Shown here in pieces: positions 44,731 through 56,700 of a DNA stretch of 64,000 bases (its first letter is position 1; each line of letters opens with the position of its first letter). The position numbers and the translations under genes were made by a program. The DNA comes from Symsagittifera roscoffensis (lineage: Eukaryota > Xenacoelomorpha > Acoela > Convolutidae). The DNA lies in NCBI RefSeq assembly GCF_963678635.1, contig NC_087068.1, positions 9,122,027-9,186,026 of the forward strand, given 5' to 3'. A model generated the notes under the pieces. The model searched no databases. It worked only from the letters and a program-made list of their open reading frames with translations, and had not been told where the DNA came from.

Positions 44731-47700
44731 CTTGATGAGAAAAACGAAATGAATAAGTACGAAAACCACTCATTATTAAAAATGCACATTGTTTTTTTCT
44801 GTCTCAAAAATTGCCCAATATTTAAAAAAATAGAAAGCATTTAAACAGCTTATTCGGAGGCAAAATTAGGTGCGTTATCTGCTTTAAATATCTCTCAAAT
44901 AGTTGTAATCTTGCTACAAACTGGGCGTAAAGTCTCGACTCGGGAACATACGTCGACTGAGAATAAACCGCCGAAGTATGAGAATAAACAGCAGACAGCA
45001 GCAGAATCAGGGGCGGATCTAGGATTTTCTCGAGGGGGGGGGGGGGCGGCGGATTTTCAAAAAATTTTCGAAACTTTGTCGACCTTTTTTTTAGGTCGAC
45101 GAAATTGATTTCCCGAGCTCAAAGCACCCTTTCGCCAAAAAGTCCCTGTTTTGGCCAAAAATTTTGGCGCCGCAGACAAAATTTTGAAAAAACATGCCAA
45201 AAGGCGGTTTTTAGGCTTTTTTGGAAAGTTCTTCCAAAAAAATCGCATTTTTTCGGCGCGCGCTCCCCCCTTAAATTGAGTATATATTGACGCCGAAGGC
45301 ACTTTTAGAAAAATTTTAGGGTCCGTCAGACAAAAATGGATTTCTCGAATTAGTTTGGATCGGCAGGGGTCGAATCCTTGAAGGAAGGCGTTGGCGGACG
45401 CCTTCCTTCAAGGATTCGACCCCCTGCCGATCCAAACTAATTCGAGATATAAGCGGTTGCAAAATAACAAAAAAGCAAACAAATAAAATCAATATCAAAT
45501 ATTTTTTGGATGTTTGAGAATTTTATACCTGAGTCGCCGCCACAGATGTTGGAACTGGAGTCCCCCGCACAAATCTCCAGACCTGGTTTGTAGAGCAGAT
45601 TATACTGGGCACAGTCGTGCAGCTGGAGAGCCACCTCATTGAGAACTGGACTGGAAACCCCAGCCGCCGAGTGAGTCATGCCAAAGCCGACCAGAGTGGC
45701 GAAGTGGCCATCCTATCCGAAAAAAAATCATTGCTTCTAAAGAAAATTATAAAAAAGTTGGAACGGAAAAAAATTCAAAAGAGCAAATTAGCTATTTCAG
45801 ACAATTTTTGCATGCAAAAACGATAAAGTGATGTAAATAGTTGAACTGATAGAATTATCTTAGAAGAGCTACACTACAGTCAAGACATCAACAGAAATTA
45901 CCACTGAAACAAACTAAACGTCGAAAATTATTAAACCAGAGTCTAAGCTCAAACCCAGTAAACACGGTTTGTTAAAAAATTAGGATAACACTCGTAGATG
46001 ATTAAGAGTGGCAACTTAAACTAAGACTAGATTAAGACTATGGTTGGTTAAGATTCCTACGATAAAATGTAGGCTTTTATTTAAGACTAAATAAAAGACG
46101 GTGATGCTATCTAAAGTAAGAGATGTTAAAAAGATTGAATTAGTTTCGGTTGATTAGTTGCATATCATAAAGGATAGTGCGCAAATTCCAAGTCTACCAA
46201 AAGCCGTTGCGCTTTTGGCAGGTGTATATAAATTAACAACGTAAATGTCAACGATCAGTATAGAGGTTAAATGATCAAACAATAATACTTTTTACATTCC
46301 CCGCGAAAATTTATCTAAAAGCTATTACTTTCGCCTCGCAAGAAGAAAAAAGAAAGTAATTAAGCGCTCGGGTGAATGAACAAGTGGGCTCAATTTCCAA
46401 GACCCCCAAAAGTGGATCTGAATTGCTAGAGACATAATCTTGGTAAAGCACCGAGGGCCAAAAGAGCGTATTTCATACTAACAAAAATTTAATACACGGT
46501 TACTAGGTCGAAGGAACGGGTGTACGGTTCGGGAAGGACCGTGCGAACAGGCCCGATGGGCCGGAAGACGTATTCTTCAAGTAATAACACAAAAGAACAA
46601 AAACAAAGCACCTTAGATCAAATAGCATGATTTCGTCAGGTAACATTAAATATAGGCCAGTTACTGTGGACGAGCAAGGAACTGGAATAGCACTGGGGTG
46701 AGTGAGGCAGTAAGGTGGGCAGGGAAATATCCCCGAAGGCAGGCCAAAATAAGAGGCAGTACTAAGATGGATAGATCTAATGGTTATCCAGTGGTAGCAC
46801 CCAATGGGTCAAAGAGAACTTTAACGACATTCAAGCGAGGTTATGGGGCTCAAATAAAGCTTTAAGTGTTATCAAAGTAATCTAAGTTTTTGGCGTATTA
46901 TGCGAGCACTGGAAGTTTATAAGACTCTAAAGGCGATGGAATGTTAAGTAACATTCAACAATAAACAGGATACTAGAGTACTAAGAGTTTTTAAGAGTTT
47001 ATGAAAGTTTATGATAGCATCTAGACTGAAACTCCTACTTCTCATTCGTTTCCCGATTTGCCGCTTTGTTAATTGTCCATCTCCTTAACTCCTCCAGCGT
47101 CATTGGCCGTCCTAGGAGTTCTATCGCCGAAATGATAGAGGAAGTGTTCAGCCAGTCGGGGTCAGGTACAATGTGAGCAGATGTTGAAGATGAGGTTTCG
47201 GAGGGTAGGCCCGATGGGTCAAATTGAGTGGTACGGACCTCAGGACTAAATTTGACCTTCTTACGAGGAGTATGTTGGTTATCTGCTACCGAGGGCTTTG
47301 GATCACTTGGGTAGGCAGAGCTTTCTTCCCGCAAGTGAATTATCGTGGGACGCGAAGATGAGGGTGGTGTTAAGGTTGTCAGGTCTACTAAGTCGACTTG
47401 GTGGCTTTCCATTTCTACGGTAGTTGCTTCTATCGTTGTGTAAGCTGGGGCAGGACTAGGTGAATTAAATAATGGGCCGTCCTGATCTTCATTTGTTAAA
47501 TCGACTACACTGGTAAACACTCTTTCGCCTAGCATCTTGGGAGGCTGTCTAGTTCGCATAGGTCTAGTGTTCTGTCGTGTAAAGATTTCTGACAATTTCT
47601 TTGAAGGTGGTGATTTCGTTGGAGATGACACTTTCCTCTTCGCGGTACCGGACAGTTTCGGTTTTTTAGTGGCAAGGTCAGAGTGTAGTTGCTTAGATTC

Positions 47701-50700
47701 CACCTCCGCCATGGCGATTGGTTCTACACTAATCTCGGTAAATTCCCGTCCAGGGTTCTCCGGAAGAAGCGGCTTTTCTTGATTCGGTTGATTGGCCTCC
47801 TCCATAGTGTCCAAGAGAACCAACTGTAGGTCCCTTTCATTATCACCAGAATCCAAGTCGATCAGGGGAATCTTATCCGACTCGACCTTCTGTTCAACAT
47901 GGTCCGGTTTTTCTGGCTTACGATCTGTTCGGTCGGAGATTAGGTGTTCATCCGATTTTGTAGCTTCGAGTAATGTTTTATCCTTGAGGTCTTTTAGCGA
48001 AATTAGGTCGCTAGCATTATCGTCTGAAATCTCTTCATGTGGTTCGATCATCAATCCAGGTTCATTTACGCAACTTTTTCGAAGGTCGGATTTACCCGAC
48101 GGGCTTGATTCTTGGTCACTTTCAAGGCCTATTGGGATTCTCAATCTCTTCCTCTGTTCTTCTTCCTCTCTGAGAAGAGTTTCTCTAGAGCTGTTCATGG
48201 CCGCGTTTCGCCTCGCAATATCAAGCTCTTTGAATTTCCAATGGAGGTTTCTTTTCTTTTGCGTCGTTCTTGAGCTTTTAAATCCGACATTTCTCGGCGG
48301 TTTTGTAGTTTTCCTCAGTCCTTTAGTCGCATAGAATCTAACTAGTTGATCTCGTTTTCTCGGGCTGGGTTTCTTCTGGGTGCATTGTCTTTTAATGGCT
48401 AAATCAGATTTACGTATTATTTTACCATTTTTTAAGGTAACTGTGTGGTCTGACTCCCTTACAATTTCATCCTTGAGTACTCTATAGAATGGTTCACTTT
48501 TCGTTCTATCTTGGACTTTTCGATAAATAATGGTCTTACCCGGCGGGTTATTCAGTATTGAGTCCTTTATGCCCAAGGCATCTCTCTTTTCTGCCCGAGA
48601 AAGCACTTTTACTGGGGATCCAGCACTGGTTGGTACGTATCTCACTGCATTTGAGTTATCCTCCGAGGGCGATGAGTTTTCGTCAACATCTCCATCTTCT
48701 ATATCATCGGGGGCGTCCCAGTCGTATCTTCGCTCTCGGCTCATTAATTTTTTGCCCTTATCTATGCATAACAAAGTTTTATTCCAATCAAGGTTATTCG
48801 AAGAGGGTGATTTGACCAAATTATGCCAGATGGTGTTTGGGGATCTACCAAAATGTGCTTCGAAGGGAGAGCAGTTAAGCGACTGTTGAGTTACTGTTCT
48901 TAAACATTTTATTATTTTCAAAAGTGCAGATTCTAGCGAAGGTTTTGGACGTTCTTGTGCCATAACCAAGAGTCTTTCCTTAATGGTTCTGATTAGACGT
49001 TCCACTAGTCCGGTAGCTCTATGATCACCCACTGGGCTAAATATCACTTTTATATTGTGATCGTGGCAGAATTCTCTGACTTCCTTGGAGATAAAACCAG
49101 ATCCATGATCTGTTCTAATGCTTCTAGGTATCCCGTGTAAAGCAATGTTTTTACTAAGGAAGTTTATGATAGATTTTGCCGATGTGCTGGATGTTATTTG
49201 AGCTGATGGGAATTTTGAAAATCTGTCCACGCACACTAATATGTATTTTTTTGTTCCCCATACTAAAGGTAACGGATCGGCGAAGTCTAATTCCATTTCT
49301 TGGTTTGGCTCTTCGACCGTTGGGAGTTTCCCTAGGGTATTGTGTTTTATAAGAGGTTTCAAGTTTTTACCTGCTTTCACGCACTCAATACAGTTTTCGC
49401 CGTGGACTTGAATTTCGCGGTAAATTTTCGGCCACCAGATGTATTGAGTTGCCAGACTTTTCATTGCGAACTGGCCAGGGTGAGCTTCGTGTAGTCGGTT
49501 GAGCATTTTCGATCTTAGGCATGCTGGGATAACTAACCGATTGTCCAGATAAAGACATCCTCCGCTGACATGCAAATTATTTAAGTACGATTTATAGTAG
49601 TTTCCCAGTTGTAGAATATCTTGTTTGCGGTCTTCCTCAATTGCTTTAATTATCTTTTTAAGAACTAGATCTTGTTTTGATAAGAGCGACATAAATTTTG
49701 AATCGAATATTTCTGGTCAAGAAAAAGGGAATATACTGACTGTTTTCTTTTTACTAGGTGATCTTTTCACGGGATTATCCGACGGGTTACTGGTGCTTGG
49801 TGTTAAAGAGTCCATGTTTTCATTAGCAATAAGTTCTTTCTGTTGGTTAAATTCAATTTGTTCTGCCATTTCTTTCAGGATGTTAAAATTCGTAAAAAAG
49901 TCGTTTAATTTGCAAGATGAGTCACACTGTTCTGTACGCGAGTGAGAATTTTGGCACACTGAAATGTTGGAATAGTTAGCTATCACTTGGAACGTTTCAG
50001 CGGCATTAGCAATTCATTTCTCACGTTCTATTTCTTGACTGGTCATATGATCTGTTGACTGGCCAATCGTGTTGCAGGAAGTGACGTCATGTGCTAAGAA
50101 ATGTTGAGAGAATTTATTTCTTATTTGCGACCACGAATTTCTCGGCATTAGGTGATCAAAACCTAGGAGCGTACTAATCTGATTTACTGAAGCGATAACA
50201 AATTTTTCGTCATCCAGAGAAACTGGTACGGGTTCACCCGATGGGTGTCGGGATATATAATCAACAAATCCCATATCTTTACCGGGTAAATATTCGACGG
50301 TAAAGTCGAACGGTAGTAGTTTGTCCGCCCAACGGGTGAGACGTGATTGGGCCGTTTTAGTATATTTATCGTCTTTCAGTGCTCCTATTAAGGCTTTGTG
50401 GTCTGTTAAAATTGAGAATTGTTTGCCCAGTAGGTAATTTTTGAAATGGTCTAGTGCCCACACTAATCCCAGTAGTTCGAGTTCATTAGTGCTGTATTTT
50501 AATTCGGCAATATTCAAAAATCTGCTAGCGAACGCTACGATCTTCCAATTCCCCCGATGGTCCTGTTCGATGGACGCGCCCAATCCTAAATGTGAGGCAT
50601 CGCATTTCACTCGAGTGTCCAGTTTTACATCGAAATGATGGTTCGTCACCGTATTACAAATTTCTTTCTTGATTTTTTCAAACGCTTCCGTGTGTACTGT

Positions 50701-53700
50701 AGACCACTTAAATGGTTTATTTTTTTGCATAAGTTCTCTAAACGGTGTTGATAGGGACGCTAAGTTTGGTATGAACTTATTAAATTGATTAATCGATCCC
50801 ATTAATGATCTGATATCTTTGATACAGTTTGGTTCCTTCAGGTTTCTGATTGCGTCAGATTTATGTATTAGTGGTGTCGTCCCTTTTGCGTCGATTTTAA
50901 ATCCCAACCATTCTATGTTGTGAGTTAAGAATGTGCATTTTTCCCATTTTATGGCTAGTCCCTCGTCATCTAGTGATTTTAACACGTTAATGACTAGCTT
51001 TTTATGTTCCTCCTCGCTACCCACGGTGGCGATTAGGATGTCGTCGAGGTAACAATGGGTATTTGGTAATTTTTCCGTCAAACGGTCCATTATGCGTTGA
51101 AATTCATTAGGCATATCGCCTAGTCCGTAAAATCCGGTTTTAAAACGGTAGGACCCCGTTACTTCTCCCCCCCCCCCCCCACAATGTTAAAATTACACTG
51201 ATTACTTTCCTTTTTAGAAAGCGGTATTTGACTGTAGGCGTATTTTAGATCAATCGATGAAAACCAGATGTTTCTTTCATCGTGGCCGCTAATCGTAACT
51301 GCTACGTTGTCAATTAGTTCGAATGGGTTCGGCATTTGATATCCATTACGAAATATCTGTTTATTTAATAGTTTTGAGTTCAATGCTAGTTTGATTGATC
51401 CGTCCCTTTTTGCTGTAATCACGATGGGGGAGATAAAACAATCTTCAGAGCATCTAAATAATTTTTCGATGTGTCCGTCTCTTAGTAATTGGTCAATACA
51501 TACTTTGACTTTAGGGAGAAGATGGATCGGGATACGTTTCCCTTTCACCTGTATCGGTTTTAACGGTTCGTTAAAATAAGTATTAACTACGTAGTTTTTT
51601 GATCTACCCGTTCTTTTTATGAGATCTGAAAAGTGTTTTGATATGTATATTTTAAACTCACTTTGAGATGGTGTCTCTTGGCTTTGATCCTGTTTGTTAT
51701 CCGATGCGAATTTTATTTGGTTGACGTTTGTCCCAATGGGTGATGCTTTCTGGTCTTTCCATGACTTTGGCCCATTGGGTGGGGGTTGTTTCTGAAATAC
51801 TACGATTCCCAGATTCGGTAAGATTTCGTTTCCCAGTAGATTTTTTTCAGCCCCTTCGGTGATGAAAAGTTTTTGGTCATTAGCCTCCCATCCCTTCGAT
51901 CGGATTCTCACTCGAACTCTTCCAATAATGTTGATTGTACTCCCGAAGCCCTGGTATGCTTTCTTTGTTATTTCGTCCACAGATTCTAGTTTTAAAAATC
52001 TATCTCGTATCTTCAATTCGTGTAGTAGATCTTTTTTCATGAAAGAAACTGGACTTGCTGAGTCGATTTGAATTTCAGTATAGTAAGGGTTGAAATTTCC
52101 CAGAGATACCTTTAGTGTCTTTTTCAGTTCTAGTCCTTCGTGGTTGAATACTGTTCTCACTCCGCGCTCTATTTTGTCTTCTACAGCATTTATTTGGCTA
52201 TCTGTGTCTACAGCTAGAACTAAGAAATCGTCTCAGTTGACCTCAACATCGGGATTTTCCTGCGGGTTGGCCCGGGTATTTTCGTTTTCTTGAGGTACTC
52301 GATTCTGTTCGACGATGTTCGTTTGTGTTCTTGCTGAACTCCTGCAATGTTTAGCAAAATGTCCTTTGCGTCCGCACGTATTGCAGTTTCTATCTCTGGC
52401 AGGGCATGTGGTTAAATGTCCTTTTTTGAATTGCTGACCACAGTTGCGGCATTTGTTATTTTCAACGATGTTTAGGGTTTGTTCATTCTTTACATATTGT
52501 GGTCTTGGTACTGCGTTATAAGTTGGGAATTTTAAGTACTGTTGATGGACTTTAGTACCTTTTTCGTGAACTAATACGTAAGATAGTACGTTTTCTGGGG
52601 TCAAGTATTCTATGCATAGTTTCTTTTGGATCTCGACATTTCTCATGTTTGTGATGAAAATGTCTCTTACTAATTCTGACTCGAGTTCCCCCAGTTTACA
52701 ATTTTTTGCTAGTTCAGAATTTATTTCGTGGAATTTTTCTAAGGACTCATGTTCTTTCTGTCTTCGGCCAAAAAATTTAAATCTTTCGTATGTTAAGTTT
52801 GTAGTGATCGTGAAGGTAGTTTTTAGTAGTTCCCAAAATTCTGCGAAATTGATATCCAGAATTCTTTTACCAGGGTTTTTATGAGAGAAGCATTTCTGTC
52901 CTTCTTTTCCGAGTGCTAGGTATAACTGTGATTTTAGCTTCTTGTCAATATCTCCGATTTGGAGTCCGTTAAATTTTGCGTTATCTTCCGCCCTTCTCCT
53001 TCTCACTTCTTCGTTATAATTTTGTACTGCTATTCTGTGGTGTTCTTCTTTTTCGGCCCGACGGGCTTGATCATCGGACGGGTCCTGTGGTTCTGCCGTA
53101 GGGAAAGTTAATTCGTTTCTTATCGGTGGGTTAATTACATCTTCGATGTCTACGGAATCTTTCGCAATAATTGTCAATTGAAACTTTTCCGACCACCTTT
53201 CCCAGTCGTGTTGATTTTCGTTTGATGAGTTGTTCCAAAAAAACTCTAGTCCTCGTAGGTTCGATTCGTTAGACTGCGCCATGTTAAAAAATTAGGATAA
53301 CACTCGTAGATGATTAAGAGTGGCAACTTAAACTAAGACTAGATTAAGACTATGGTTGGTTAAGATTCCTACGATAAAATGTAGGCTTTTATTTAAGACT
53401 AAATAAAAGACGGTGATGCTATCTAAAGTAAGAGATGTTAAAAAGATTGAATTAGTTTCGGTTGATTTGTTGCATATCATAAAGGATAGTGCGCAAATTC
53501 CAAGTCTACCAAAAGCCGTTGCGCTTTTGGCAGGTGTATATAAATTAACAACATAAAGGTCAACGATCAGTATAGAGGTTAAATGATCAAACAATAATAC
53601 TTTTTACACGGTTGTCAATCACATTCCAATGCCGACAAGGCATACTAGGGGCAATCTTCCAGCAAACAAAGCTAAATATCGGGATTTTTTTTGGTAGCTT

Positions 53701-56700
53701 CTTTACGAAACTTTGTTAGATCTAGATCCAGTTTTTTCTTAAGGTTTTTATTACAAAACTCTTTCAAAAAGGTTGAGGTCAGGGCTATAGAGGTCATTCG
53801 AGCAGAGGAACATTGTTTTCCCGCATTAAATTTTTCGTCGTATGAGGTTTCGAATTGTTTTGTAAAAAACATATGTCTTTCTTGGGAGCAGAAAATTTAG
53901 AAAACTTTTTTTGGTGTAAAGTTCGGCAATCATTTTAGAAAGAAAAGTCTCGATACAGCCGCCAAAACCAATGTATGAAAAGCAAAACCAGACTATGAAA
54001 TTTTCAATCCTCTCAATTTGGGTGTCATCCGATGCTCGGATCTCAAATGGTTCAATTGACCGTATTCAAAAACAGATTTTAAATTTTTTGTATGTTTTCG
54101 TTTTCGAAGTTTCTCAAACATTTCCTCGGAAAATATAACAAGGCTGCAGACAAAAATTGAATATCGAATGGCACAGGATCTTCCTTTTTCTTTTTGTTGT
54201 GACGTCGAAAAAAGACGTAACTTTCCGTTAACAAAACCCTGCTTTTCGAATGTTTCGTGAAATCGTGATTCTTGAAACCGGAAACTTGTAGTTAAATGTT
54301 GCTAATGTTTTTTAGCAACTAGTTTCCACACTTTGTGTTATTTGTTAATCTTCAGTAACGCTTGTTTTTTTGAAGCAGCGAACTTTGTGTTTTTTTTTCG
54401 TTTTGAAAACAACTCTTTTTGTCGTTGTAAAACATCATAAACGGTAGATTTTGATTTTATGACAACTTTTCTTTTGTTTGCAGCCAAATCCTGATTTTTA
54501 TTGCATATTCGTGAAATAAATGACGTCTTCGAAACTTCAGCTTTGTCCGAAAAACTTCAAAGTTGTTCGGCTCCAAGTTTTGCTTGAGTAGAAAGGCACT
54601 TTTTGTGTTATTGATTTCTGCTCTACCACTTTTTTAAATTTTTCCACTAATTTTGCATGCATAAGTTGCCCAAAAATTGGAAGATGGCTTTTGAATGGAA
54701 TTTGTTACAAACTTTGCAATTGTATGAAAGTGGTATAGAGAATTGCAGAAAGTTGAAGCAGATAAAATTAGTTAAAAGAGAAAATGACTTACTTCAGACA
54801 ATTTTTGGACAATCAACTGTGGAAAAAATTTCTACAGATACGCTGGTTTTTCTCATAAGAAATCAAATTTTTAGGTTTTCTGAAGCACCGAAATTGCATG
54901 CAGCAAAACTCTGTCATAATGGTTGCTCTTTTAATTGAATCTGAGTTCTTCAGAGATTTGGTTAAGTTTTTTAAAATTATAATTCAGGACAATTTTGATT
55001 ATCCCAATTAACATCAAAAACTTAGCAATATCTTTTTGGTCAACAAATTGGAACAAATCTGATTAACAAACAAAACTGCTCATTTGGACTCCAGAAAACA
55101 ATTTTTTTCTCATACCAGCACGTAAAAATTCTCTAATGAAATATAATAAACCGAGAAATCACGATCGAGGATTAGGGGTACTCCAGATTACCGAAAATGC
55201 CAACAGTTTGGAACTAACAATAAAAAACTTTGTCTCTCAGAATAGAAGCATATCCCTCAGTTAACTAATTGGTACTGCATGTCTACTATATCAATCGACG
55301 TCAAAAATCAGTCAACAATTTTGATTTGCAAAAATTAGATTTTAGCCGAAAAGACTCAAAAAATAGTAGGTTAAAAGCAATGAACACTCATCTAAAATAT
55401 ACCTTGACAAATGAAGACTGGCTCTGCTGCGGATCTGCTGGACTAATAGACATGCTCCTGGACTTTTGCTGTCCGGCTGTGAAGAAGAGCATTCCCTGTT
55501 GCCTCTCAGCTTCTGACGTCAGTCCATCCCAGGTGGAGTCGATTTGCACCAGGGCGATGTCGTTGTCTGAAATTGAGTGAAAAATTGCGCGTTTTGCAAA
55601 ACTTACACAGCAATAATTACATGAGCGCAGACTCAAAATCATTAAAAACCCTAATCCTAGTTTGAGTTTTGCATCAGAAAATAATTATTCGAGTTGAAAA
55701 ACCTAAATAGTTTATTAAAAAATTTATAAAGATCTTCCCTGGCAGAAAAGCGATTTTTCACATTTTGCCCAATTTTGAATCATCATACAGGTAACAAACG
55801 AATTCTCATTATTCGTACGACTTAGAGTGCAACTTTGACCCGAACGGATTTGACCCGAATATATTTGACCCGAATAGATTTGACCCGAATGGATTTGACC
55901 CGAATGGATTTGACCCGAATAGATTTGACGCGAACGGATTTGACCCGAATGGGTTTGAGTGCACTTTTGACCCAAATAACAGAAATTGACGCACACATTT
56001 CGTAGGAGTTCTGGACATATTTTGGATGCACGTAGATCCTCTTCACTTTGTACAACTTCCCTGTGAAGTCGGCATACTGGGAGTTCTTGGATGACCCAGT
56101 GGCTACGTAGAACATCTGTGGGTTGAACTGCTGGTTCTCGAAACAGTGTCCAGCTGCAAAAAATCACGTGGCTGCTCCTAATTTTCTGTATTACATGTAT
56201 TTAGGTTTTTTCATTAGCAATTGCAATAAACGCTTTATGTTTTATTTCTAACTTTCTTTTCTAAAGGGTCCAAAATTACTAAATTGCAAACTGATCTGCG
56301 TTTTTTGTCATAAAATCTGTTTTCTGCTGCTGGCAACAAACAGATTCGAGCTTTATAATCCAAGTTTCAACTGAAAAGTGAGTATTTTGTGCTCATATGA
56401 AAAAGAACTGAAACAAGTTACTTGTAGCATTGAATTTGTATACTAACCGGTAAGAACCCAGAATTGATCCAGCACCACTCCGCCGCACTTGTGATCAAAT
56501 GACCCCACTTCACAGGTCCCTTTTCGGATCTCATCTACACAAACTTTACTCGAGGGTCCAAACGGCACACAGCCAGACCCGCATCGCCCGATTGAAGCGA
56601 AGAAGGGCCACTTGTTCCCACTTTTCACCTCAATTCCCCCTATTACCCGCTCCTCAATTTCTGCTTTCTCTCCGCCATCTGCGAAAGGATTTCTGGAGTG

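Larger units (their letters stand above)
45970..53608 (-). mobile_element. Ty3/gypsy LTR retrotransposon (7.6 kb, young)
   Basis: Two 327-base LTRs with TG...CA ends differ at three positions. A perfect 5-base duplication CGGTT flanks the element. Gag, protease, RT, RNase H and integrase follow in Ty3/gypsy order on the minus strand, with no env. It lies in an intron of the serine protease gene, in the gene's own direction. It is interrupted by three in-frame TGA codons and one frame break at a run of 14 G (coding strand). It is related to the element at 57804-63503. Confidence 0.95.

Noticed and set aside
47537-48889. Long plus-strand frames of 81-180 codons
   Set aside because: Shadows of the integrase ORF on the opposite strand.
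51167-51180. Programmed frameshift at the poly-G run
   Set aside because: It lies in the middle of the RT domain, not at a gene border, and the relative has only five G. Mutation or error is simpler.
54657-54938. 93-codon plus frame inside the protease intron
   Set aside because: No recognisable family. Could be an old transposon fragment, but nothing supports it.
55980-56000. AA-AG or AT-AC intron after the exon with catalytic His
   Set aside because: A GT donor four to seven bases downstream keeps the phase and gives a normal YNDIAL sequence.
55724-56167. Three overlapping minus frames with 5-residue repeats (IRVKS, SGQIH, FGSNP)
   Set aside because: They translate the 15-bp intronic minisatellite in all three phases. 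Only the exon 55995-56153 inside is real.
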